Below are positions 7,814 through 16,245 of a DNA stretch of 64,000 nucleotides, piece by piece. The stretch lies in contig NZ_CP011530.1 of assembly GCF_001605725.1 (NCBI RefSeq), positions 3,720,001 to 3,784,000 of the forward strand. Direction: 5' to 3'. Both the position numbers and the translations under genes were made by a program. Numbering within the stretch: position 1 is the first letter of the stretch; each line of letters opens with the position of its first letter. This stretch comes from Mycobacteroides immunogenum. GTDB lineage: Bacteria > Actinomycetota > Actinomycetes > Mycobacteriales > Mycobacteriaceae. Below the pieces are notes generated by a model, which saw only the letters and a list, made by a program, of their open reading frames with translations, was not told where the DNA came from and did not search any database.

Positions 7814-8239
7814 GTGGCGGACATGATCATCAATAACTTGGCCGACATTGACGGCCCCACTCCTGCCTCCACGTTCGACATGACCGTCTGGGGTATCGCC
7901 GCATTCGTGTGTTTAGCGCTCACGGTCGGGCTCGTAGTAGTGGCGGGCCATCGCGATACCGAATGGCAATGGCGACTCGGGGCCGCTCTCGCCGCCGCAT
8001 TTACGCTGTGGCTGTACTGGAATGCGCTGTGGCAGCCACTATCTGGACATAACTTCTGGGATGTAGTCAAACTCCCCGGCACCTTCTTGGGCATTACCGT
8101 ACTCGGGTTTGTTGTCAGCAGCCTTGTGGCCCTTGACTACCGATCGAGCGGCAAGGCCGTCAACGCTCACTTCGCAACAGTCGCCTTTGGACTCGCCTTT
8201 CTGGTCACAGGCGCCGAAATTGTCCGGCTCATGGGGTAG
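7814..8239 (+). CDS. Four-helix membrane protein, 141 aa
   Basis: Start at GTG 7814, with ATG 7823 as a close alternative. Four hydrophobic segments are visible: MTVWGIAAFVCLALTVGLVV, a helix around LGAALAAAFTLWLYWNALW, one around TFLGITVLGFVVSSLVAL, and a C-terminal FATVAFGLAFLVTGAEIVRL. There is no recognisable family. It diverges from the membrane protein at 7599 and lies in the accessory block, so superinfection exclusion or another lysogen-expressed trait is possible. Nothing in the protein itself proves this. Confidence 0.6.
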   Translation: MADMIINNLADIDGPTPASTFDMTVWGIAAFVCLALTVGLVVVAGHRDTEWQWRLGAALAAAFTLWLYWNALWQPLSGHNFWDVVKLPGTFLGITVLGFVVSSLVALDYRSSGKAVNAHFATVAFGLAFLVTGAEIVRLMG

Positions 8240-8516
8240 AGCCGTGCTGAAGAGCTTCATGGGACGAACCGGGCCCATCGAGAATGCGGCATCCCGCCCC
8301 GAGCTTGGGTGCGTAGATGCTTGCGCCGCAGTGACAAGTCCACATGTGATGGCGCTGCCCGCACTCACACGGCGGGCAGCGCTGATTCCAGCCCGGCTCG
8401 TCGGCACTGTGCCAGTTCGGGCAGTACAGCGGCCCGACAATAGTCCAGCCCTTGCCGTTGCGCACAAGGTCGCCGATGAACGCGTTTGGGAACTTGTCGC
8501 GCGGCGGGCGGGCCAT
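8229..8516 (-). CDS. Zinc-ribbon protein, 95 aa
   Basis: Seven cysteines at 32, 47, 50, 52, 61, 63 and 76, with nearby histidines, form a likely two-zinc ribbon (RCPPCECG, then CHCG). The coding sense is supported by this spaced Cys pattern. It overlaps the 3' end of the membrane gene at 7814-8239 by 11 bases, tail to tail. Function unknown; small Zn-ribbon proteins in phages are often regulators. Confidence 0.55.
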   Translation of the reverse strand: MARPPRDKFPNAFIGDLVRNGKGWTIVGPLYCPNWHSADEPGWNQRCPPCECGQRHHMWTCHCGASIYAPKLGAGCRILDGPGSSHEALQHGSTP

Positions 8517-8625
8517 GGGGCTGTTCTACAACCGGACACCGACAGCCATCGGCGCGATGTCAGCTGGCGGGCACGAGCAGTGGAATCGAATCCAAGTATT
8601 GTGAATGCGTCCCCGCGATTGTCCC

Positions 8626-8631
8626 TAGTCT
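8626..8631 (+). promoter_or_regulatory. Candidate -10 for a leaderless gene
   Basis: TAGTCT (TANNNT form) ends 7 bases before ATG 8639, and no Shine-Dalgarno sequence lies in front of that ATG. This fits the leaderless transcripts common in mycobacteria. No clear -35 is visible. Confidence 0.35.
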
Positions 8632-8638
8632 CTGACGC

Positions 8639-9502
8639 ATGACGGAAGTTGACAAGTTCTTCATGACGGACAAAGAGGCATCGCGCATCTCCACACTCTG
8701 CACCGCAGTCGTCAAAGAGCACATGGCCTGGATCGAAGAACATGACGAGCCCGTTAATGGGTCGGCAATGCAAACCGACAACGACGAATTCACGATCATG
8801 TCAATGACCGAGCTGACCGTCAGCCCGATCAAGAGCGCGCTGGATTGTCTATATGTGGCGTGCTCTTCGATGCGCGACCTGGGGACAGTGCGCGGAGTCG
8901 GCCATCCCGCACTCGTCCGCTCGTCGCTCACCGGATCGACGGTGTCACTCTGGATTCTCGATGACGACGAGAGGACCCGCCGCACAAGGGCACTGGTGAT
9001 GGCGCATGGCCAATGCAAAGCGGAGCGAGAGTTCTGCCAGAACCTCCCATCGACCTGGTTTGTCCCAAACGAACGTCCCCCACTCGGTGACCATTACGTC
9101 AACCTGACGCGGCGAATGGAGGGAGTGCTCGCCGACGGAGAACGCCAAGGCATCGACAAGAGTGAAGTCATCAAGAAGCCGAAGGACTCGAAAATCGTAA
9201 GAGACGCAGCCGACCGGATTCCATCGGGATTTCTGAACGCGGAGCCCGGCGCCCATGTTCTCTCCGAATGGCGTCTACTCAGCGGGCGGGCGCACGGATT
9301 CCATTGGCCGGTTAGGTATGCGGTCGAAGGGCGATTTGATGCTGAAACCCAGCGCCTAATCTACCCCGCCAAGATCCCAGTTGGCCGCTTCCTCGGGAGC
9401 ATTCGAATAGCGATGGTGACAGCGAGGGTCGCCATGGACCGCTTTGCCTTCTTCGCGGGTATTGACCCACCAGACCTACGCAAGCCCTGGGAGCTGGCCT
9501 AG
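8639..9502 (+). CDS. Hypothetical cargo protein, 287 aa
   Basis: A soluble helical protein without a family I recognise. Notable segments are CLYVACSSMRDL near 77, LTGSTVSLWILDDDERTRR near 100 and SEWRLLSGRAHGFHW near 215. Helical proteins with a conserved Arg-x-x-x-His-Gly type segment occur in host defence contexts, but I cannot assign one here. It stands alone between a Zn-ribbon gene and a terminator, has its own candidate leaderless promoter, and lies in the accessory block. A lysogen-expressed exclusion function is plausible but speculative. Confidence 0.65.
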   Translation: MTEVDKFFMTDKEASRISTLCTAVVKEHMAWIEEHDEPVNGSAMQTDNDEFTIMSMTELTVSPIKSALDCLYVACSSMRDLGTVRGVGHPALVRSSLTGSTVSLWILDDDERTRRTRALVMAHGQCKAEREFCQNLPSTWFVPNERPPLGDHYVNLTRRMEGVLADGERQGIDKSEVIKKPKDSKIVRDAADRIPSGFLNAEPGAHVLSEWRLLSGRAHGFHWPVRYAVEGRFDAETQRLIYPAKIPVGRFLGSIRIAMVTARVAMDRFAFFAGIDPPDLRKPWELA

Positions 9503-9586
9503 TCAGACACGCCCGGCAGTCAAGGATGCGAATGCCTGTGCGTTACATGTATTATCGGTGCCACTGACAGAGCTATGCCCACAGTC

Positions 9587-9616
9587 AAAACCCCTTCGTC
9601 CACACGGAGGGGTTTT
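9587..9616. terminator. Bidirectional intrinsic terminator
   Basis: AAAACCCCT (9587-9595) and AGGGGTTTT (9608-9616) form a perfect 9-pair stem with a 12-base loop; the A and T ends give terminator signals in both directions. It closes the accessory block and precedes the HTH gene. The 132-base gap from 9503 otherwise contains one GACACGCC octamer (9506-9513). Confidence 0.75.
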
Positions 9617-9634
9617 CGCATTTCAGGGGAGTTC

Positions 9635-9871
9635 ATGACTACGGTGCTCGCGCCCGATGGCGCCGAATCACTCGTCACCGCCGAGGAAGCCGCCACCCTG
9701 TGCGGAGTTCAAACCGTCACCGTTCGCCAATGGGCTTCGCGGGGATACGGACCCGCCAAGTGCAAGGTAAGGCTGCCCCAGCGCGGCAAGGATGCTCGCG
9801 GCCGCACCCTCTACCGGCTGCTCGATGTCGCCAAGGCTGAGCACGCCACCCGGACACTCGCCCGCAGATGA
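9635..9871 (+). CDS. Helix-turn-helix (MerR/excisionase-like) protein, 78 aa
   Basis: ATG 9635 follows a strong AGGGGAG ribosome binding site. Residues 14-36 (TAEEAATLCGVQTVTVRQW) are a typical winged HTH of the MerR/excisionase superfamily, followed by a wing with basic residues and RTLYRLLDVAKAEH. It is the first gene after the terminator and heads a run of small coupled genes leading to the packaging genes, so it may control late genes or assist excision. The integrase is not in the window, which makes a true excisionase less certain. Confidence 0.75.
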   Translation: MTTVLAPDGAESLVTAEEAATLCGVQTVTVRQWASRGYGPAKCKVRLPQRGKDARGRTLYRLLDVAKAEHATRTLARR

Positions 9872-10008
9872 GCGCTGGCCTGATGCGAGCACTGCGAGAC
9901 GCAGAGCGCATACGGGCACAGGCAATCATCGAAGACGACACCGCTGGCCAAGACTGGGCCAACGACGAAATAGACCGCATCACCGAGGCTTTGGAAAGGG
10001 CCCGGTAG
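9868..10008 (+). CDS. Small acidic coupled ORF, 46 aa
   Basis: ATG 9868 overlaps the HTH gene stop (ATGA) and the frame ends at TAG 10006-10008. The peptide is helical and highly charged (ALRDAERIRAQAIIEDD). Coupling and codon pattern support translation. Unknown role. Confidence 0.5.
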   Translation: MSAGLMRALRDAERIRAQAIIEDDTAGQDWANDEIDRITEALERAR

Positions 10009-10013
10009 TCGCC

Positions 10014-10202
10014 GTGGACCACTCCCCTGGCACTGCCGCCGACTACGCCAATGCGACCGCCAGCGACGCACTGAGGAAGGCAGAGCAGGCGCTACGAGAA
10101 GCGGACCGGCTCAACAGGATCTTGCGTGCAGTTGTTGCACAGCTCGGCTACAGATTCACCGTTGACGACAGCGGCAACGTGAGTGTGGCTGTACCGCAAT
10201 GA
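10014..10202 (+). CDS. Small coiled-coil protein, 62 aa
   Basis: GTG 10014 begins a frame with a heptad-rich segment (ALRKAEQALREADRLNRILR) followed by a short beta segment. The stop overlaps the HNH gene start (ATGA at 10199). A short structural or regulatory phage protein; no family recognised. Confidence 0.5.
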   Translation: MDHSPGTAADYANATASDALRKAEQALREADRLNRILRAVVAQLGYRFTVDDSGNVSVAVPQ

Positions 10203-10477
10203 CAGTGCGGCGCAACACCACGCTACGAGACAAGCACAGGCGCTACCTCGCGCGTGGACGGCCACCCTGCCACCACTGCGGCGAGCCCATCGACTACGAG
10301 GCCAATCACCTTGAGCCACTGAGCTATCAGGTTGACCACCTCATCCCCTTGGCCAAGGGTGGCACAGACACACTCGACAACAAGGTGCCATCGCACCGCA
10401 AGTGCAACCGGGACAAGAGCGACAAGCTGCCCGAAGACATCGGCGCCAACTTCGTCACCGAACGCAAATGGTGGTAG
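10199..10477 (+). CDS. HNH endonuclease upstream of terminase
   Basis: The 92-residue protein shows a complete HNH site: CHHCG (C24, C27), YQVDHLIPLAKGG (D46, H47) and SHRKCNRDKS (H66, C69, N70). Small HNH nucleases next to the terminase are common in cos-type siphoviruses, where they work with the terminase in DNA cleavage at packaging. Its start overlaps the preceding stop by four bases. Confidence 0.9.
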   Translation: MTVRRNTTLRDKHRRYLARGRPPCHHCGEPIDYEANHLEPLSYQVDHLIPLAKGGTDTLDNKVPSHRKCNRDKSDKLPEDIGANFVTERKWW

Positions 10478-10590
10478 CTGAAAAACGATGCACCGTTTGC
10501 TGACCTCGAGCATTTTCACAGGTCACAAGCCTTGCCGCCGCCGTTGGCAACGTCGCGCAAGCCTCTGACCAGGGGGTTTCCCCTCCCCCG

Positions 10591-10620
10591 CCGCCTAGTT
10601 GCCCCTCGTGGCATAGGCGG
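10591..10620. other. Inverted repeat upstream of terminase
   Basis: CCGCCTA (10591-10597) and TAGGCGG (10614-10620) are perfect inverted arms within an otherwise empty 178-base gap between the HNH and terminase-side genes. A G/C-run hairpin (GGGGG to CCCCC) lies just before it, around 10572-10589. The place fits a cos or packaging-recognition region, but cohesive ends cannot be read from an integrated copy. Confidence 0.3.
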
Positions 10621-10655
10621 GCATCTACACACCGCATTTTCCACCAAACCCCGGT

Positions 10656-10889
10656 GTGATTACTGACGAAGAAATGGCGATGCCGATGTGCACGAATGCC
10701 CAGGGTGACTGGCTGTTTTTGGTGATCGGCATTGTCGATTCGCGGCCTGCGGCGCCGACTGCGACTGAGCTGCGCTGCGGGTGCGGCGGGGACACGTTCC
10801 GCACCAACGATCACGACGGCGTGATCCGGCTGTGGTGCGCTCACTGCCTGCATTGGGTCGGGACTGTTCGCCGGACGGCTGCGGGGTAG
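10656..10889 (+). CDS. Zinc-ribbon protein upstream of terminase, 77 aa
   Basis: Start at GTG 10656, or ATG 10674. The C-terminal half has RCGCGGDTF (C41, C43) and WCAHCLHW (C61, C64), a four-Cys zinc ribbon. It ends 7 bases before the terminase ATG. A packaging accessory or DNA-binding role is suggested only by position. Confidence 0.55.
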   Translation: MITDEEMAMPMCTNAQGDWLFLVIGIVDSRPAAPTATELRCGCGGDTFRTNDHDGVIRLWCAHCLHWVGTVRRTAAG

Positions 10890-10896
10890 CTGGCCG

Positions 10897-12744
10897 ATGT
10901 CGGTGATGGTTGCCGCGCGCGAGGGTGACCAGGCCGACCTGCTGGAGTCGATGCGCGACCGCCTTGCGCCGGTCGTGCTTGACCCCGAGACCAATACCCG
11001 CGAGCTGGCATCGCTGTCGCAGCGGTTGATGGAGATTCTGCGGGACCTTGACGACGGCCCCGAGTCGCGCAAGGAACGCCGAGAGCTGCTGGGCAAGATG
11101 CGCGTTCGGGTGGCAGACGCGGTGGACCGCACCGACACCCCGATTCGCGATTTGGCGGCGCTGTCGCGGCGTCTGCTGGACATCGCCGATGACATCGCCA
11201 CGCTGGACCAGCTTTCAGGCGAGACGGACCCCATCGCGCACGCGGTGAAGATCGCCGACGACACGAACGTTGACGCCCCGGCGCTGTACGCCAAGGCGCG
11301 CTACGTGGTGCCGCCGGAGGACATGGTCACCACCGAGTGGCCATCGATCTGTGAGATATGCCGGGTATTGGGCATCGAATTCGATGACTGGCAAGACGAT
11401 TTGGGGCGCCTGATCTTGGCGAAGCGCCCGGATGGCCTGTACGCCTCCGATACCACGACTATTTCGATACCGCGCCAGTCAGGCAAGACCTACCTGATCG
11501 GCGCGATTGTGTTCGCGCTGTGCATCAAGTACCCCGGCCTGCGCTGCATCTGGACCGCGCACCTGTTCAAGACAGCGCGCGAGACTTTCGAGTCGATGCA
11601 GGGCTTGGCCGACATGCCGAGCGTGAAGCCGTACATCAAGCGGATTTACAGCGGCTCGGGCGACGAGAAGATCATCTTCACCAACGGCTCGGTGATCATG
11701 TTCGGCGCCCGCGAACGCGGCTTTGGCCGTGGCTTCCCGAACATCGGCGTGCTGATTTTCGATGAGGCGCAGATTCTCACGTCGAAGGCCTTGGATGACA
11801 TGACGCCGTCCACGAACGTCGCGAAGAACCCGCTGATCTTGACGATGGGCACACCGCCCAAGCCGGAAGATCCGAGCGAGTTTTTCACGACTCAGCGTCT
11901 CGATGCCGGTATCGAGGCCGACGACGAGGACCATGCCGGACTGGATGACGAAGACGACGACGTGCCACGTGAATCGCTGTACGTCGAGTTTTCGGCTGAT
12001 CGTGGATGCGACCCGAGCGACAAGGCGCAGTGGCGCAAGGCCATTCCGGCGTTCCCGAACCGTGTTAGTGAGCGCGCGGTGCGCCGCATGCGCAAGATCC
12101 TTGGTGAGGCCTCATTCCTGCGGGAAGGCCTCGGCATCTGGGACAAGATCGCCAGAACCAAGCGCATCATTTCAAAGCGCCTGTGGGCCTCGGCGGTTGA
12201 TATCGGTCCGGACGCTGACACGCTGCCGTCGGCTATCGGCGTTGACATGTCCCATGGGCGTGAGCTGTCCATTTCGGCAGCGTGGGCACTCGACGGTGGC
12301 CGGGTCCACGTCGAAGAGGTGTGGAGCGGCTTCGACATTTCGGCCGGCAAAAACTGGTTGGCCGGGACATCGAAACGCATTGACATCCTGATCGATTCGG
12401 CCTCCCCTGCGGCGGCGCTATTGCCCGATCTACTGGCCCGGCGGTGCCGGGCCCGTCAAACCACGGCGCAGGACATGGCCAAAGCGTGCGGTGCCTGGCT
12501 GGATGCGATCGACTCCGAGCTGCAGGACGACGGCCTACCACTGCTGACTCACGGCGGGCAGGACTCGCTGACCAAGGCGGTCGCCGGGGCCCAGAAACGC
12601 AAGATCCGCGACGCGGGCGGCTTCGGCTGGGATCGCTCGGACGACGCCGTAAACATCGCGCCATTGGTGTCGGGAAGCCTTGCGCTACTTGGCGCAACCA
12701 CTAAGGGACCTCGGAAACGGACCACCAGAAAGGCGGTGTACTAG
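10897..12744 (+). CDS. terL: Terminase large subunit with fused small-subunit-like N terminus
   Basis: The 615-residue protein has the packaging ATPase motor with Walker A PRQSGKT at 192-198 and Walker B VLIFDEAQ at 285-292, then a C-terminal nuclease region (GVDMSHGRELS near 447, with later acidic residues). Before it lie two similar helical segments, 15-53 and 64-102 (RELASLSQRLMEIL and RDLAALSRRLLDIA), of the kind seen as separate small-terminase-like proteins in related actinophages. No separate small terminase gene is visible. The fusion may supply DNA recognition and motor in one chain; that is inference. Confidence 0.93.
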   Translation: MSVMVAAREGDQADLLESMRDRLAPVVLDPETNTRELASLSQRLMEILRDLDDGPESRKERRELLGKMRVRVADAVDRTDTPIRDLAALSRRLLDIADDIATLDQLSGETDPIAHAVKIADDTNVDAPALYAKARYVVPPEDMVTTEWPSICEICRVLGIEFDDWQDDLGRLILAKRPDGLYASDTTTISIPRQSGKTYLIGAIVFALCIKYPGLRCIWTAHLFKTARETFESMQGLADMPSVKPYIKRIYSGSGDEKIIFTNGSVIMFGARERGFGRGFPNIGVLIFDEAQILTSKALDDMTPSTNVAKNPLILTMGTPPKPEDPSEFFTTQRLDAGIEADDEDHAGLDDEDDDVPRESLYVEFSADRGCDPSDKAQWRKAIPAFPNRVSERAVRRMRKILGEASFLREGLGIWDKIARTKRIISKRLWASAVDIGPDADTLPSAIGVDMSHGRELSISAAWALDGGRVHVEEVWSGFDISAGKNWLAGTSKRIDILIDSASPAAALLPDLLARRCRARQTTAQDMAKACGAWLDAIDSELQDDGLPLLTHGGQDSLTKAVAGAQKRKIRDAGGFGWDRSDDAVNIAPLVSGSLALLGATTKGPRKRTTRKAVY

Positions 12745-14226
12745 ATGGTTGCACCGCCCGCAGACCTGGCCCGCTTCATGGACACCGGCGAGTTGTCCGG
12801 TCAGGAAGTCCAGTACCTCGGACGGCTGCGCAGCCAGTTGGCTCAAGCCCGCCGCGCCAATGAGAAGAAATACACGCTCTACGAGGGCAAGCACAAGGCA
12901 CGCAATCTCGACATCGCGGTGCCGCCACATCTCGCCGACCTTGAGGTGTTCGTAGGTACTCCCGGCATCGTGGTCGACGTGCTCGCCGAGCGCATCGAGT
13001 GGGACGGCTGGTCAGTGCTCGACGGCGACAGCGGCGCCATTCTTGATGAGGCTTACCGGGACAACGCTCTTGAGGTTGAGGCAGCGCGCCAGTCAGTAGA
13101 TTCGCTGATCTGCGGCATGGGATTTGTTGGCGTCGGATCGGGCGACAGTGAGCTGTCTGAGCCTGCTGTGGTGGTCAGCGCCGAGTCTCCGATGGAGACG
13201 ACCGTACTGTGGGATTCGCGGCGCCGTACCGAGGCTGCCGGTCTTATCCAGCGCCGCGACCCAATCACCTCGGCGGTCACCGCAGAGGTGCTGTACACCT
13301 CGCAAGCAACGGTCACGATGTCGCGCGGCGGTGACGGCCGTGTCAGCGAGATTCGGCGCGACCCACACAACCTCGGTGTGGTGCCGATTGTCCAGTTCCC
13401 AAACCGTGAGCGCCCCTCCGATATTCGGGGCCGCTCTGAGATAACACCGCCTGTGCGATATGCGACCGAAGCCATCGGGCGCACCTTGCTGGGCATGGAA
13501 ATCAATCGCGAGTTCTATACCGCGCCACAGCGGTACGGCCTTGGCGTTGACCCGGCACAGTTCGGCATTGACGAGAACACCCCGGCGGGCGAGAAGCTGA
13601 TCCGGCAATGGAATGTCGCCATGTCGCGAATGAACTTCATTCCGATGCCGGAGCCGGGCGACCCTATGCCGCAGGTCGGGCAGTTCACTCCAGCGCCGCC
13701 GACTCCGTACATCGAGCAGATCAAGCACTACCTACAACACGTTTCGGCTGAGTCGGCGATCCCCTGGAACTACCTGGGTTTCGCCACCGACAACCCGCCG
13801 TCAGCGGACGCGGTGCGCGTACTGGAATCGCGACTGGTCAAGCGCGCCTTGCTGCGCCAGCGCATGTGGTCGCGGGCATGGCGCCAGGTGGCCTACCTGA
13901 TCGTCAAGCACCGCGACCCACAGGCGACCATGGCCGCTGTCAGCGGTGTCGCACCAAACTGGCTCAATCCGGCAACTCCGACACCCGCGTCGGACGCTGA
14001 CCGCGTCTCCAAGTTGATCGGGTCCAGGATCCTGGAACCCACCTCCAAGGTGACATATCGCGAGGTCGGTATTTCCGAGGCGGATCAGAAGATCATGGAG
14101 CAGGAACGCCGACAGAACACGGTCACCAAGTTGGTCGACCGGTTGTCGAATTCGCCTGTGCAAGAGGTTCCTGCGCCGCCGCAGGGCGTGACGCCGGAGT
14201 TGGTCAGTGCCAACCGAGGCAGCTGA
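12745..14226 (+). CDS. Portal protein
   Basis: The 493-residue protein has the features of the SPP1 gp6-like portal family: an N-terminal helical region (YLGRLRSQLAQARRANEKKY), a central region with VPIVQFPNR, and the C-terminal clip/stem part ending in a Pro-rich tail. Twelve copies would form the ring through which DNA is packaged and ejected. The ATG is two bases after the terminase stop, and the 3' end overlaps the next gene by 20 bases. Confidence 0.92.
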   Translation: MVAPPADLARFMDTGELSGQEVQYLGRLRSQLAQARRANEKKYTLYEGKHKARNLDIAVPPHLADLEVFVGTPGIVVDVLAERIEWDGWSVLDGDSGAILDEAYRDNALEVEAARQSVDSLICGMGFVGVGSGDSELSEPAVVVSAESPMETTVLWDSRRRTEAAGLIQRRDPITSAVTAEVLYTSQATVTMSRGGDGRVSEIRRDPHNLGVVPIVQFPNRERPSDIRGRSEITPPVRYATEAIGRTLLGMEINREFYTAPQRYGLGVDPAQFGIDENTPAGEKLIRQWNVAMSRMNFIPMPEPGDPMPQVGQFTPAPPTPYIEQIKHYLQHVSAESAIPWNYLGFATDNPPSADAVRVLESRLVKRALLRQRMWSRAWRQVAYLIVKHRDPQATMAAVSGVAPNWLNPATPTPASDADRVSKLIGSRILEPTSKVTYREVGISEADQKIMEQERRQNTVTKLVDRLSNSPVQEVPAPPQGVTPELVSANRGS

Positions 14227-15112
14227 GTTTCAGCTACTTCTGACCCGGCTGACCATTGAGCTTGGCGGCGAAATCGCGGACCTACTGGCCCGCATCACCG
14301 GGATGCAGCCGGTCGAGCAGATGGCATACATCACCGCCGCCTACCCGCAGGTGATCACGCCGTATTTGGCGGCGTCGAATGACTTGACGCAGACCTGGTA
14401 CGAAGCTCAGCCGGTTGTCGTGGCGCCGTCAACACCCGCGTTCGAGACGCTGGCCGCTCCCCTGCTCGATGTTGAGGCGCTAGCCATCTCGGGACGCTGG
14501 TCACTGACGCAGGGCAAGCCTGTCGAGGCTTTACAGGGCTCGGCGACGCGCTCGGTGTTTGATCAGTCGCGGCGCACCATCTCCGACAACGTGGAGCGCG
14601 AGCCGGGCGCCCGGTGGGCCCGCTACGCCTCGGCGAACGCGTGCAACTTCTGCAAGATGCTCGCCACACGCGGCGCTGTGTACACGTCCGAGGCGTCGGC
14701 CTTGGGAGTTACGGGCCGGAGCGTGAACCTCGAAAACTCTGACCGCCGCGCCATCGCGGCCGGGCAGACGACCCGCGACGAAGCGCTGGCCCGGCGCTCC
14801 ACATTCCGCTCAGCACGCCAAGCGAGCAGGCGCGGGCGACAGGTCGGCGATGCACGAATCGGTGCGCTACGCGGGGCGCAGCAGTACGGCGACAAGTACC
14901 ACGACTGGTGCCATTGCATCGCGGTGGCTGTGCGCCCTGGCGGCTCCTACGAACCGCCGCCGTATGTCGAACAGTGGGACGCCGAGTATGCCGCCGCCGT
15001 GACCGCCACCAAAAAGGCGGGACAAACCAAAGGCAAGTACGGCGCCATCGACTTTAAAGCGGTATTGCGCCAGATGGATTCGCAACAGCGCGAAAAAACT
15101 TCCGCCCCATAG
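14207..15112 (+). CDS. MuF-like minor head protein
   Basis: Starts at GTG 14207 inside the portal 3' end. The 301 residues contain ARYASANACNFCKMLATRG and, near residue 230, KYHDWCHCIAV, a Cys/His pattern typical of the phage Mu F-like head morphogenesis domain found after portals. These proteins sit inside or at the portal vertex and assist head assembly; some are ejected with DNA. No separate head protease is evident nearby. Confidence 0.8.
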   Translation: MPTEAAEFQLLLTRLTIELGGEIADLLARITGMQPVEQMAYITAAYPQVITPYLAASNDLTQTWYEAQPVVVAPSTPAFETLAAPLLDVEALAISGRWSLTQGKPVEALQGSATRSVFDQSRRTISDNVEREPGARWARYASANACNFCKMLATRGAVYTSEASALGVTGRSVNLENSDRRAIAAGQTTRDEALARRSTFRSARQASRRGRQVGDARIGALRGAQQYGDKYHDWCHCIAVAVRPGGSYEPPPYVEQWDAEYAAAVTATKKAGQTKGKYGAIDFKAVLRQMDSQQREKTSAP

Positions 15113-15179
15113 CGGGGCGTGGGCGCGGACGGCCAGCGTCGAATCGGCCGGGTATTGCTGACGAGCTACGGAGATTTCA

Positions 15180-15806
15180 ATGACAGTTCTACCCGTTCAC
15201 CCCTTGACCGGCCTGACCGCACTTGCCATCGGTAAGCGCGGCCCGATCTGGCCCGTGATGGGTGCGGCGCCAGATGGCGATGAATCCGGTAAGGGACCCG
15301 CTGACGCCAAGTTCACTCAGGCAGACCTTGACCGCATCATCGGTGAGCGACTGACCCGCCAGCGTTCCGAGATTGCCGACAAGTACGGCGATCTTGACAC
15401 ACTCAAGGCCAGTGCAACTGAGCTGCAGTCGATTAAGGACCGCGATAAGACCGACGCCGACAAGGTTCAGGATCAAATCGCCGACCTGCAGTCGAAGCTG
15501 ACCGCCGAGTCAGAGGCGCGCACGAAGGCCGAGGCAAAGGCAGCGGTGGCTGAGCGTACGCAATATGGCGTTGACAAGGGCCTGCCTGTGGCGCTCGCCA
15601 AGAAGCTGACTGGCACGACCAATGACGAGCTTGACGCCGAAATTGACGAACTCAAGCCGTTTTTGACTGCTACCGACAGCGGTCCCCGGCGCCCCGATCC
15701 CAACGGCCATCAGGGGCAGCCACCGAGCGGTGGCGGGACTAAGCCGTCATCGCTGGCAGCAGGCAAAGAGCTGTATGCGAAGTCACGACCAACAACCAAC
15801 GCGTAG
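15180..15806 (+). CDS. Capsid scaffolding protein
   Basis: A 208-residue acidic protein with a long charged coiled-coil core (residues about 45-130, e.g. LTRQRSEIADKYGDLDTLK) and a disordered Gly/Pro-rich tail, like the DUF4355-type scaffold proteins. It lies just before decoration and major capsid genes, the standard place. Scaffolds guide procapsid assembly and leave or are degraded afterwards. Confidence 0.85.
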   Translation: MTVLPVHPLTGLTALAIGKRGPIWPVMGAAPDGDESGKGPADAKFTQADLDRIIGERLTRQRSEIADKYGDLDTLKASATELQSIKDRDKTDADKVQDQIADLQSKLTAESEARTKAEAKAAVAERTQYGVDKGLPVALAKKLTGTTNDELDAEIDELKPFLTATDSGPRRPDPNGHQGQPPSGGGTKPSSLAAGKELYAKSRPTTNA

Positions 15807-15856
15807 CACAGGATTCGCCTGCGCTATCTCAGATTCCCGAATAAGGAGGGAAAACA

Positions 15857-16231
15857 ATGGATCTCACCACCCGTACTGAGACCTTTGGCGCAGGCAATCA
15901 GTCCTGGCTTGGTTCCAAGCACGGAACCGACGCATGCCGGACGGTCACCATCGACCGCGCGGCCTTGGCGAAGGCGACCCACTACCCGGACGGTCGGCTT
16001 AAGTCGGGCTTGCCGCTTGCCAAGGTGGGCGACACCTATGTGCCGTACGCCGCTGGTGGCGCCAATGGTGCTGGTGTACTTGCCGGTTTCCTGTTCACCG
16101 ATCAGTCGGTCCGCGACAACGGCGGCAACATCGTCGCCCCCATGCTCGATCACGGTCGCGTGATCTTGTCCAAGCTGCCCGCCCCGGTTGCCGCTGACGC
16201 GGACACCACCGGTCAGTTCGTCTTCGTATAA
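15857..16231 (+). CDS. Head decoration protein
   Basis: The 124-residue beta-rich protein contains LPLAKVGDTYVPYAAGG and GFLFTDQSV, typical of lambda gpD-like head decoration proteins, which stabilise the capsid at three-fold positions. The ribosome binding site AAGGAGGG before ATG 15857 is the strongest in the window, as expected for an abundant structural protein. Confidence 0.85.
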   Translation: MDLTTRTETFGAGNQSWLGSKHGTDACRTVTIDRAALAKATHYPDGRLKSGLPLAKVGDTYVPYAAGGANGAGVLAGFLFTDQSVRDNGGNIVAPMLDHGRVILSKLPAPVAADADTTGQFVFV

Positions 16232-16245
16232 GGAAGGGATGAAAG

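Noticed and set aside
7600..8094. N-terminal extension of the minus-strand membrane gene to 8094
   Set aside because: The added residues have no domain character and run antisense through a plausible membrane-protein gene; the membrane segment starts right after GTG 7599.
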